9,158 bases of DNA from CAZKUB01 sp964592335 (GTDB lineage: Archaea > Thermoplasmatota > E2 > DHVEG-1), in contig CAZQEU010000062.1 in NCBI GenBank assembly GCA_964592335.1, positions 1 to 9,158 on the forward strand. Direction: 5' to 3'. The position numbers and the translations under genes were made by a program. Position 1 is the stretch's first letter. Every line of letters starts with the position of its first letter. Shown here in pieces: positions 1-5,915 of this stretch. A model generated the notes under the pieces. The model worked only from the letters and a program-made list of their open reading frames with translations. It had not been told where the DNA came from and searched no databases.

Positions 1-290
1 GTCCACCTGGCTGGCGTTTTCCAATGGAAAAAACAGTTGACATGGGAACACTTGCAGTAGAAACTGGTGCATGGCTTTTGTATGAATTTGAAAATGAAAA
101 AATGACATTTAATGGAAAGAGTAAACTCATACTTGAGAAAAAAATCGAGCCAAAACCAATAGAGGAATGGATTAAATATCAGGGTCGATTTAAACATTTA
201 TTCAAGCCTAAAAAAGATGTCAAAACTCTTAAAAGGATACAAGAACATACAAATATGGTCTTAGATAGATATAGAAACTGGTATCTATAA
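1..290 (+). CDS. porB: Pyruvate:ferredoxin oxidoreductase beta subunit, C-terminal end (5' partial)
   Basis: This is the last ~95 residues of the thiamine-diphosphate-binding beta subunit of a 2-oxoacid (most likely pyruvate) ferredoxin oxidoreductase, which makes acetyl-CoA, CO2 and reduced ferredoxin in the cytoplasm. The frame is open from base 3 and begins PPGWRFP. The two leading bases GT would complete a Cys codon, which fits the CPxGW motif near the PorB C-terminus. After it comes the family pattern DMGTLAVETGAWLLYEFEN, then a charged tail ending in RYRNWYL. An internal ATG at 24 would give an 88-residue protein, but it lies inside the conserved motif and is not the true start. In archaea porB is often the last gene of a porGDAB operon, which fits the unrelated genes downstream. 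Pyruvate specificity is inferred; a related 2-oxoacid oxidoreductase cannot be excluded. Confidence 0.85.
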   Translation, partial: PPGWRFPMEKTVDMGTLAVETGAWLLYEFENEKMTFNGKSKLILEKKIEPKPIEEWIKYQGRFKHLFKPKKDVKTLKRIQEHTNMVLDRYRNWYL

Positions 291-291
291 A
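284..291 (+). promoter_or_regulatory. Weak candidate TATA element for the mgtE-phoU operon
   Basis: The bases TCTATAAA overlap the porB stop codon. A start about 25 bases downstream would leave a short leader containing the GGAGG at 324-328. The porB-mgtE gap is only 47 bases, so readthrough from the por operon is an equally good explanation. Confidence 0.25.
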
Positions 292-337
292 GAAATTAAA
301 CCAAAAGAAGTGTGAAGAAAAATGGAGGCAATAGTTT

Positions 338-895
338 ATGTATGCAAAGGAAATGCTGAAGCAGAGCCTCCCCCTAATAATAATGTGCGGACTTGGGGCA
401 ATAGTTGCAGGTAGTACTCTTGGTTTAATGACAGATCTTTTTCAAAAAATCCCGGGCCTTTTAGTTGTAATTCCAGCCATAATTGCAATGCGAGGAAATA
501 TCTCAACAGCATTAGGCTCTAGGCTTGGATCAGCGTATCATCTTGGATTAATTGATAAAGATAATTTATGGAATACAGATCTAAAACAGAATATTTTAGG
601 TTCATTGACTCTAAGTCTTACCATGTCCTTTATAATTGGGTTATTAGCTTATATTTCATCAGTTATACTGGGTGCAAATCCAAATGCACTAACTCTAATA
701 TCGATAGTGTTACTCGCAGGTTTGCTTTCTGCATTTATTCTTACTTTGATGACTATTATAATAATTTTCTTTGTATTCAAACGTGGTTGGGATCCTGACA
801 ATATCACAGGTCCTGCTCTTGCAACATTTGGTGATATCGTTACAATTGTATGTATTTTTGGAAGTGCTCTTTTAATTGGAGGATTGATAGCTTGA
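338..895 (+). CDS. MgtE/SLC41-type divalent cation transporter half, first subunit
   Basis: This 185-residue membrane protein is one complete MgtE integral-membrane domain without the cytosolic N and CBS domains of bacterial MgtE. About five hydrophobic segments are visible. The motif IPAIIAMRGNISTALGSRL (residues 45-63) matches the conserved PxxxGxxGNxGTQ-like signature. The segment DPDNITGPALATFGD precedes the last helix, and its Asp166 sits where MgtE keeps the pore Mg2+-binding Asp of TM5. The ATG start is supported by GGAGG at 324-328, 9 bases upstream. The gene overlaps the next, related half by 4 bases, so the two proteins probably form a heterodimer like the two halves of eukaryotic SLC41. 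The archaeal versions correspond to the group annotated as permeases similar to cation transporters. Mg2+ as substrate is inferred from the family; other divalent ions are possible. Confidence 0.85.
   Translation: MYAKEMLKQSLPLIIMCGLGAIVAGSTLGLMTDLFQKIPGLLVVIPAIIAMRGNISTALGSRLGSAYHLGLIDKDNLWNTDLKQNILGSLTLSLTMSFIIGLLAYISSVILGANPNALTLISIVLLAGLLSAFILTLMTIIIIFFVFKRGWDPDNITGPALATFGDIVTIVCIFGSALLIGGLIA
878..882 (+). promoter_or_regulatory. Shine-Dalgarno site that fixes a TTG start at 892
   Basis: GGAGG ends 9 bases before TTG 892, the same spacing as upstream of the ATG at 338. The resulting protein begins just before its first hydrophobic helix. The TTG overlaps the preceding stop codon as TTGA. 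The upstream in-frame ATG at 850 has no such site and would add a hydrophilic stretch encoded inside the previous gene. Confidence 0.7.
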
Positions 896-1458
896 TTTAC
901 AACTGGAAAACTATTGTAAAACATGGCCTCCCTGTTCTTTTACTAGCGGTTTTAATTGAGATTTTAGCAGGTCAAATATTACAAGGAAATCAGGAATTGT
1001 TACTATTCTTTCCAATCTTTCTTATATGTATTCCTGTAATCAATAGTGTTGCAGGAAATATTGGGACTGTACTTGGGGCCAGGCTTACATCTGGCTTGCA
1101 TGTTGGATATATAACAATCAGCTTTAGAGACAAAGAAATGCATCAAAACTTACTAATATCTCTTCTAATGGGATTTTTTACTTATTTCATCCTTGCGATA
1201 GTTATTTATTTTGTTGGGGTATTTAGCAATATAATAACAGAGGATTTAAGCATTGCAATGTTTGTAGCTATTGTCGTGTTAACAGGATTTTTACTAATCT
1301 TAGTTGTAACAATTGCAAGTATTCTAACAGCATTTATCTCATTTAAAAAAGGAGTTGATCCTGATGATATGGTAGCACCAGTGGTAACTACTGTTGCAGA
1401 CTTTATGGGTATTTTGTTTTTGTTTATAATAATTGGAATTATGGGAGTTGGAATATGA
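892..1458 (+). CDS. MgtE/SLC41-type divalent cation transporter half, second subunit
   Basis: This 188-residue polytopic membrane protein is homologous to the gene before it. The signature appears as NSVAGNIGTVLGARL (residues 51-65), and the segment GVDPDDMVAPVVTTVAD brings Asp170 into the predicted last helix, matching Asp166 of the partner. The start is taken as TTG 892, which overlaps the upstream stop as TTGA and has GGAGG at 878-882. The in-frame ATG at 850 is rejected because it would read 46 bases into the upstream gene and add a non-conserved-looking N-terminus. Sequence divergence between the two halves suggests an old duplication and fixed, non-interchangeable roles in a heterodimeric pore. 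The 3' end overlaps the next gene as ATGA. Like its partner it lacks the MgtE N/CBS gating module; the following soluble proteins are candidates to replace it. Confidence 0.83.
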   Translation: MIYNWKTIVKHGLPVLLLAVLIEILAGQILQGNQELLLFFPIFLICIPVINSVAGNIGTVLGARLTSGLHVGYITISFRDKEMHQNLLISLLMGFFTYFILAIVIYFVGVFSNIITEDLSIAMFVAIVVLTGFLLILVVTIASILTAFISFKKGVDPDDMVAPVVTTVADFMGILFLFIIIGIMGVGI

Positions 1459-2135
1459 GCGATTCTGAAAAAAAGAAGAAAAAAAGGCTGTTTGGACGTC
1501 TTCAAAGAACACCTAAAGAAAAATGGAAAAAAGAAGAATTTACTGAGATAGAGTACGAACCTACTCCAGTAAAAGATCTACTGACTGAGATGAAAGATAT
1601 ATCTGAGCTTATAATTGATCTTGCATATTCAGCGACGATGTTTGACAATGATGAAATTGCTGAAGAAGTAAAATACCTTGATGTTAGAATGGACAAGCTA
1701 AACTATGATATTAGAATGATGGCTATGATGGCTGCAAGAACAAAAGAAGACTCAGAGCAACTTGCAGGAATCCTTCAAATCGCAGAAGCAGCAGAAACCA
1801 TTTCAAATGCAGCAGGAGATATAGTTAACCTACTTTCAAAAGAAGAGAAAAAAGGACCAATTCTACCTAAGATTCTAAAAGAAGCAGATGAACAAATATT
1901 CAGGATGAAGGTATTAGAAGAATCTAATGCATGTAACAAAGAAATAGGGGATCTGAAAGTAGAAGCAGAAACAGGTATGAGAATAATTGCAATCCGTAGA
2001 GGAGATTGCTGGATATACAACCCACAATCAGATACAAATATTATGGCAGATGACTGGCTTATAACACGTGGAACATATGAGGGGTATAAAGATTTAAACA
2101 AGTTTTTACACGGAAAAGTGGAGGTGCTAGATTGA
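1455..2135 (+). CDS. PhoU - TrkA_C (RCK_C) domain protein, first copy with basic N-terminal extension
   Basis: This 226-residue soluble protein has two domains. Residues ~37-128 form a PhoU-like helical region containing ILQIAEAAETISNAAGDI. Residues ~148-218 form a TrkA_C/RCK_C regulatory domain (FRMKVLEES..., EIGDLKVEAETGMRIIAIRRG, then the DDWLITRG loop). This architecture is the archaeal family described as containing PhoU and TrkA_C domains (COG3273, from memory). RCK_C domains bind small ligands and gate K+ channels and other transporters, so a regulatory role on the coupled MgtE-type permease is the natural inference. The start ATG overlaps the upstream stop (ATGA), with GGAG at 1444-1447. 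Residues 7-28 are very lysine- and arginine-rich, an extension absent from the next copy that could touch acidic phospholipid or RNA. Confidence 0.82.
   Translation: MSDSEKKKKKRLFGRLQRTPKEKWKKEEFTEIEYEPTPVKDLLTEMKDISELIIDLAYSATMFDNDEIAEEVKYLDVRMDKLNYDIRMMAMMAARTKEDSEQLAGILQIAEAAETISNAAGDIVNLLSKEEKKGPILPKILKEADEQIFRMKVLEESNACNKEIGDLKVEAETGMRIIAIRRGDCWIYNPQSDTNIMADDWLITRGTYEGYKDLNKFLHGKVEVLD
2120..2126 (+). promoter_or_regulatory. Shine-Dalgarno site for the TTG start at 2132
   Basis: GGAGGTG is a long match to the anti-Shine-Dalgarno sequence. Its GGAGG core lies 7 bases before TTG 2132, which overlaps the upstream stop codon as TTGA. It repeats the arrangement seen at the junction of the two transporter genes. 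Confidence 0.7.
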
Positions 2136-2716
2136 GCAAAGAAAAAACAGTAGAGGACCTCCTCCTTGAAATAAAAGACAAATCAGAGCTTATGATAGAT
2201 TTAGCATATTCCTCAATTCTTTATGATAACAAAACAATTGCAAAAGAAGTCTACGATTTAGAAGACCTGGTAGATATTTTATACAAAAGTCTTCAGAAAA
2301 AAACACTAGAGCATGTTAAACACAAAAAACTAACTGTAAGAGATGCGTTAACTGTTCTTCATCTTGCAGAGGCAGCAGAACAAATTGCAGATGCCGCACA
2401 AGAAATAGCAGATGTAGAACTTAGAGATGTAGAGCTTCATCCAATAATCAAGACTAGTCTCAGGGAATCAGATGTTGTTTTTACACGTATAGAGGTAAAA
2501 CCAGAGAGTATCCTATGTAATAAAACACTTGGGGAGCTCAAACTTTCAAGTGAAACAGGCATGGTAATAATTGCTATGAGACATGATAAAAGATGGCTTT
2601 ATGGACCTACTAAGAATACCAAAATTGATCCTGGTGACATACTTTTTGCAAAGGGACCGGAAGATGGTGAAAAAAACCTGTTAAGTCTTGCAGAAGGAAG
2701 AAAAAATGAGTTATAA
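2132..2716 (+). CDS. PhoU - TrkA_C (RCK_C) domain protein, second copy
   Basis: This 194-residue soluble paralogue of the preceding gene starts directly at the PhoU-like domain (KTVEDLLLEIKDKSELMIDLAYSS, matching PVKDLLTEMKDISELIIDLAYSA of copy one). It contains the shared helix LHLAEAAEQIADAAQEIADV at residues ~76-95. The TrkA_C/RCK_C domain spans ~117-188, with LGELKLSSETGMVIIAMRHD and a DPGDILFAKGP loop. The basic N-terminal tail of copy one is missing. The TTG start overlaps the upstream stop as TTGA and has a strong GGAGGTG. With two divergent permease halves and two divergent regulators in one translationally coupled unit, a paired assembly is likely but not proven. The ligand of the RCK_C domain is unknown; a nucleotide such as c-di-AMP is a family-based guess. 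Confidence 0.82.
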   Translation: MSKEKTVEDLLLEIKDKSELMIDLAYSSILYDNKTIAKEVYDLEDLVDILYKSLQKKTLEHVKHKKLTVRDALTVLHLAEAAEQIADAAQEIADVELRDVELHPIIKTSLRESDVVFTRIEVKPESILCNKTLGELKLSSETGMVIIAMRHDKRWLYGPTKNTKIDPGDILFAKGPEDGEKNLLSLAEGRKNEL

Positions 2717-2721
2717 AAAAA
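2701..2721 (-). terminator. Oligo(T) terminator of the coaBC-pantoate kinase transcript
   Basis: Read on the minus strand, the pantoate kinase stop TGA is followed at once by seven T (2721-2715), then six more T (2706-2701). Archaeal RNA polymerase terminates at such runs without a hairpin. The tract overlaps the lysine-codon-rich end of the opposing PhoU-TrkA_C gene. Confidence 0.5.
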
Positions 2722-3588
2722 TCATTTAATTATTCTAGCACCTGTACAATCCACACTAGTTACAAAAACACGTCCAAATCTAGATAATATTTTAGCTATA
2801 TCATTTGTTTTACCAGTAGAAAAAACACTGTTTCCAAGCATACACATACTAGCCAAGCCGTAATTATTAGCATTATTTATTGCATCAACGACTTTTTTTT
2901 CTGCAAGACCTGTTTTGTTTGTAAAAACTTCTGAAAGATAAAAAAGGTTATCAACGGATGGTTTTTCAAGTATTTTTTTGGTACAAAACTTTCCATATTC
3001 TACAATCTTTGAAATCCTGTTTTTATCACCAAGAATCTTTTTTGTATTAATCTTTTTTCCAATAACACATAAAACAATATCATAACTACCAGGTATATGT
3101 TCTATCACACCCCATGGTGGAAGACCTGAGGATTTTCTTATTTCAAAACCACCAAAAAAAGAAGATATCACATCTCCCAGTCCTGTTCCGAGTCTTACTT
3201 CTGAAAAATGAGCAGCACGTAGGGCATCTGAATCAGAAAGTCCACATAATTTAGAAACTGCAAGACAGCTGCTTAGTGCACCTGCCCCGCTCATTCCAAA
3301 TCCCTGCCCCATTGGTAAATCAAGACGGGTTTTAACTGTTATATTAAGAGAATTATTTCCTATTAAAAAATCTAGAGCGAGACGGGTGACAGGAGCAGGT
3401 GACTTGCGTCCATTTATAAAAAGATCTATAGATTTACTTTTACTATTATCAACTATTGCTTCTGAATAGGCACCAAGTTTTATACTTAAACCCGCGCCAC
3501 GTGAACCACAACGACTTAGATCTTCTTGGTGATAGATGGGTTCAAAAAAACCAGTTATGTGACCCGGTGCAAAGGCAGTAGCTTTCAT
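2722..3588 (-). CDS. Pantoate kinase (GHMP superfamily)
   Basis: This is the archaeal pantoate kinase, which phosphorylates pantoate to 4-phosphopantoate in the archaeal CoA pathway, where phosphopantothenate synthetase then adds beta-alanine. Its 288 residues match the usual length. The N-terminus KATAFAPGHITGFFEP is typical. The ATP-binding GHMP motif LPMGQGFGMSGAGALSS lies at ~91-107, a second motif GTGLGDVISSFFGG at ~134-147 carries the likely catalytic Asp139, and the glycine-containing third motif (CMLGNSVFSTG) is at ~249-259. The ATG at 3588 is supported by a minus-strand GAGGAAT (3603-3597). The gene lies 24 bases downstream of coaBC, so both steps are probably co-transcribed. The middle enzyme, phosphopantothenate synthetase, is not in this window. 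The 3' end converges on the transporter operon with 5 bases between stops. Confidence 0.9.
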   Translation of the reverse strand: MKATAFAPGHITGFFEPIYHQEDLSRCGSRGAGLSIKLGAYSEAIVDNSKSKSIDLFINGRKSPAPVTRLALDFLIGNNSLNITVKTRLDLPMGQGFGMSGAGALSSCLAVSKLCGLSDSDALRAAHFSEVRLGTGLGDVISSFFGGFEIRKSSGLPPWGVIEHIPGSYDIVLCVIGKKINTKKILGDKNRISKIVEYGKFCTKKILEKPSVDNLFYLSEVFTNKTGLAEKKVVDAINNANNYGLASMCMLGNSVFSTGKTNDIAKILSRFGRVFVTSVDCTGARIIK

Positions 3589-3612
3589 TTTGATTTATTC
3601 CTCGTAAATAAT

Positions 3613-4809
3613 TTAGTTTATAGTATCTAGGATTAACTTTGTAAGGTTTTCTTTTTTTCCTTTTTTTGAAAAACTCTTGCCTTTTTTATCTATTATGATT
3701 ATTTCATTTTTGTCTGATTCAAAACCTGAAGTTGTGTTTCCAATGACATAATCAAGTTTGTATTTTTTTAAAAGATTATTTGAGTTAGTATTTATTTCTT
3801 TTTTATTGTCTTCTACTTTAAAGGCTATTATTTTTGATTTTGCTGCTTTTTTTCTTATTTGAGGCAATATTTTTTCTGTTGTTTTTAGTTTTATAACAAG
3901 ATTTTTTTTACCTGAAGGTATTTTTCCTTTAGTTTTTTCTGGTTTGTAATCAGATATTGCAGCGCAGACTATTATAGTATCATAATCTGATAGTTTATTT
4001 TTTTTAACTAGTTTTTTTAAATCATTTATTGTTGTAAAACCTATGGTTTTTATGTATTCTGGAGGTTTTTGCCTTCCTCGACCGTACCATAAATCTATTT
4101 TTGCACCCATATAAAAAGCATTTTTTGCAAGATTTATTGCTGTTTTTCCACTGCTTTTATTCGTAATTATTCTTATATCATCTATAGGTTCTGCTGTAGG
4201 GCCACCGATGATTAGTATTTTTTTACCGGTGAGTTTGTTTTTTGTATTTTTTGATATAACGTTTGCGACTATTTCTTCTGTTTTTGGCATTTTTGCCTTG
4301 TTTTTTTCAATTTTTGGTTTAATAAAATTTATTTTGTTGGTTTCTAGTTTTTTGATGTTTTGTTGAATTATTTTGTGATCATACATCGATAGATGCATAG
4401 CAGGAACTATTATTATCGGGATTTTTGAGCCGATTGCAGTTGTTGCAAAAGTAGTAACGGTGGTATCATCTATTCCATGTGCTATTTTTGAAATAGTATT
4501 TGCTGTACAGGGGCAAATTAGTAAGAGATCCGCTGGTTTTTTTACTCGACCGCAGTAGTTTACATGTTCTGTATCACCAGAAAGCTCAATTATAGGTTTT
4601 TTTCCTGTGGCAAACCAAAGACTATCAGGATGAATAATTTTTGTAGAAGACTTGGTCATAACAGGTATTACTTCTGCACCGTGTCGTATTAGTTCACGGG
4701 AAATTTTTATTGTTTCAACTGCAGCAATGCTACCTGTTACAGCAAGAATTATTTTTTTGCCTTTAAGATAAGAGCTTTTAATCCCCAAAATATCATTTAC
4801 TGGATGCAT
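3613..4809 (-). CDS. coaBC: Bifunctional phosphopantothenoylcysteine decarboxylase / phosphopantothenate-cysteine ligase
   Basis: This 398-residue two-domain enzyme couples phosphopantothenate to cysteine (CoaB, C-terminal) and decarboxylates the product to 4'-phosphopantetheine (CoaC, N-terminal, FMN). In the CoaC part TGSIAA (25-30) is the FMN-binding start, His82 in DTEHVNYCGR is the expected catalytic His, and PADLLLICPCTANTISKIA follows. PAMHLSMY (136-143) has His where bacterial Dfp has the Asn of PAMN; I recall this as normal for archaeal forms. The CoaB part begins at ~193 with IIGGPTAEPIDDIRIITNKSSG and later DYVIGN (353-358). I chose ATG 4809 because it gives the family-like MHPVNDILG start and sits about 32 bases from a TATA-like box. 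TTG 4830 would add seven residues and has no Shine-Dalgarno site. The protein is strikingly lysine- and isoleucine-rich. Confidence 0.92.
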   Translation of the reverse strand: MHPVNDILGIKSSYLKGKKIILAVTGSIAAVETIKISRELIRHGAEVIPVMTKSSTKIIHPDSLWFATGKKPIIELSGDTEHVNYCGRVKKPADLLLICPCTANTISKIAHGIDDTTVTTFATTAIGSKIPIIIVPAMHLSMYDHKIIQQNIKKLETNKINFIKPKIEKNKAKMPKTEEIVANVISKNTKNKLTGKKILIIGGPTAEPIDDIRIITNKSSGKTAINLAKNAFYMGAKIDLWYGRGRQKPPEYIKTIGFTTINDLKKLVKKNKLSDYDTIIVCAAISDYKPEKTKGKIPSGKKNLVIKLKTTEKILPQIRKKAAKSKIIAFKVEDNKKEINTNSNNLLKKYKLDYVIGNTTSGFESDKNEIIIIDKKGKSFSKKGKKENLTKLILDTIN

Positions 4810-4836
4810 AATTTGAAAAGAAAAGAACAAGTCGAG

Positions 4837-4845
4837 TATAATAAA
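4837..4845 (-). promoter_or_regulatory. TATA-like promoter element of coaBC
   Basis: The minus strand reads TTTATTATA, close to the archaeal TATA box, centred about 32 bases before ATG 4809. Transcription would start within a few bases of that ATG, giving a leaderless or nearly leaderless message. No Shine-Dalgarno site precedes either candidate start. Confidence 0.5.
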
Positions 4846-4850
4846 TTTTT

Positions 4851-5291
4851 TTATCTTACGACAAGTACTGATACGCTTGCATGACGTACTACTTTATCTG
4901 TTACACTACCAAGTAAAAATCTTCCTTCTTTACCATATCCCTTGTAACCAAGTACTATCATGTCTGCATCTGCTTTTTTAGCACTTATAAGTATTTCATC
5001 AGCTGGATCGCCGTCTTCTACAACAACATTTACCTTTTCAACATTGTATTCAATTTCTTTTACAAGTTTGTTTAAAGACTCAGTGGCTTTATCTTTAAAA
5101 CTACCGCTTTTCACAATGTTGCTTAAATCAATTGTTGGAAGAAGCATTTTAGTAAAAGAAGATTCAGACAGCTCTGCGGGTACAACCGTTAGAAGCGTGA
5201 TTTGATCTTCTTTATTTGCACATTTTTTAACCATTTCTATTGCTTTTTTTGAAGCATCAGATCCATCATAGGCGACAAGCATTTTTTTCAT
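4851..5291 (-). CDS. Universal stress protein A family, ATP-binding type
   Basis: This 146-residue single-domain UspA protein has a normal length for the family. It starts with MKKMLVAYDGSDASKKA, whose Asp9 is at the usual adenine-contacting position. Near the end GYKGYGKEGRFLLGS (115-129) matches the ATP-binding signature G-x2-G-x9-G-S exactly, and the chain closes with the usual strand SVLVVR. It should therefore be of the ATP-binding, MJ0577-like class, acting as a dimer in the cytoplasm. The cellular role of such proteins is poorly defined and I cannot assign a partner. It lies downstream of hjc (83-base gap) and upstream of coaBC (41-base gap), and both gaps contain promoter-like elements, so it may be transcribed alone. 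No Shine-Dalgarno site is visible upstream of the ATG. Confidence 0.9.
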   Translation of the reverse strand: MKKMLVAYDGSDASKKAIEMVKKCANKEDQITLLTVVPAELSESSFTKMLLPTIDLSNIVKSGSFKDKATESLNKLVKEIEYNVEKVNVVVEDGDPADEILISAKKADADMIVLGYKGYGKEGRFLLGSVTDKVVRHASVSVLVVR

Positions 5292-5336
5292 TTTAATCAG
5301 CAGAGCAATAATACAGAAAGGTTCTAAAAAGTTTTG

Positions 5337-5345
5337 TATTATTTA
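5337..5345 (-). promoter_or_regulatory. Candidate TATA element of the uspA-type gene
   Basis: The minus strand reads TAAATAATA, about 50 bases before the ATG at 5291, implying a leader of roughly 20-25 bases. Other AT-rich words nearby (TTATATG around 5348-5354, TTTTTAGAA around 5322-5330) could serve instead. Confidence 0.35.
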
Positions 5346-5357
5346 GCATATAATTTC

Positions 5358-5380
5358 AAAAAAAAATTAAGAATTTAATT
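5358..5380 (-). terminator. Terminator of hjc
   Basis: Overlapping the hjc stop codon is an AT-only inverted repeat, AATTAA-GAAT-TTAATT (5365-5380). It runs, on the minus strand, into nine consecutive T (5366-5358). The long T tract alone is a good archaeal termination signal; the hairpin may be incidental in such AT-rich sequence. Confidence 0.55.
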
Positions 5381-5890
5381 TTTACAGATGTATGAGATAA
5401 AATCAGATAGAGGCATGCCCTCGTTCCATCTCATCACAAAATTACCGTTTTTACTTTTCTTGATTTTTGGTAGACGACGATGAACAACATTATTTCTACC
5501 TTTGAGACAATTAAGTTCAAGTGTAAAAATACGCCATGAATCACCTCTAAAGCCTTTTGTTCTAAAAGCATAAATTGGTAGGCACTTTGTTTTTTTGCAG
5601 ATTTTTTGCATTTTTTCTGCTTGTTTCTGTGGTTTACCAGCCATGCTACTGAAATGAAGAGTATCTCCAACACTTGTTTTTACTTCTGTTAAAAAGGATA
5701 TATCTCCACGTGTTGCAACAAGATCTACTCCAAGTGATCCTGCTGCACGTACTACTGCAAAAGGTTTGTTTGTAATTTTAAAGTAGTTATCTTTTTCAAT
5801 CACAGAACATGTTTTTGTGATTTTTTCAAGTATTTTGTTTTCACCGGCAAGAATTGCTTTTAGCTCTCTTTCATATTGGCTTGCAGACAT
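5375..5890 (-). CDS. hjc: Holliday junction resolvase Hjc, enlarged form
   Basis: This is the archaeal four-way DNA junction endonuclease of the PD-(D/E)xK superfamily, which cuts recombination intermediates as a dimer. Catalytic residues are all visible: YEREL with Glu7, FAVVRAAGS (44-52), VDLVA with Asp56, and the EVK motif with Glu69 and Lys71. The later RIFTL strand also fits. It is 171 residues, while the Pyrococcus enzyme is about 123. The extra length comes from about 22 residues inserted between the first helix and the FAVVRAAGS strand, plus a C-terminal tail of ~45 residues (from ~125). No alternative Met lies near the N-terminus. The ATG has no Shine-Dalgarno site but has a TATA-like element about 21 bases upstream, so the message is probably leaderless. 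It is divergent from the CBS operon. Confidence 0.88.
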   Translation of the reverse strand: MSASQYERELKAILAGENKILEKITKTCSVIEKDNYFKITNKPFAVVRAAGSLGVDLVATRGDISFLTEVKTSVGDTLHFSSMAGKPQKQAEKMQKICKKTKCLPIYAFRTKGFRGDSWRIFTLELNCLKGRNNVVHRRLPKIKKSKNGNFVMRWNEGMPLSDFISYICKN

Positions 5891-5906
5891 AATTCTTAAT
5901 ACAAAA

Positions 5907-5915
5907 TATATAATA
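5907..5915 (-). promoter_or_regulatory. TATA-like promoter element of hjc
   Basis: The minus strand reads TATTATATA, centred about 21 bases before the ATG at 5890. This is a little shorter than the usual spacing but fits leaderless transcription. Its upstream edge lies inside the palindrome at 5912-5929. Confidence 0.5.

Noticed and set aside
24..26. ATG 24 as the start of a small 88-residue gene
   Set aside because: The frame is open upstream and reads PPGWRFP, the conserved PorB motif, so this is an internal methionine of a truncated gene.
850..894. ATG 850 as start of the second transporter half
   Set aside because: It lies 46 bases inside the preceding gene, has no Shine-Dalgarno site, and adds a non-family N-terminus. 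TTG 892 has GGAGG and a TTGA overlap.
338..1458. A single two-domain transporter broken by a frameshift between its halves
   Set aside because: The second half has its own Shine-Dalgarno site and a TTG start overlapping the stop. Further genes in the operon use the same 4-base overlap layout, so separate genes are more likely.
3613..4809. Foreign origin of coaBC because of its extreme Lys/Ile content and long T tracts
   Set aside because: Neighbouring genes are also AT- and Lys-rich, the gene pairs with pantoate kinase as expected for archaea, and its motifs are archaeal in style. Composition alone does not support transfer.
4960..5205. Serine-rich antisense open frame within the UspA-type gene
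   Set aside because: The minus-strand frame has a clear UspA fold and an intact ATP motif. The antisense frame is low-complexity Ser/Thr, with no ribosome binding site and no recognisable motif.
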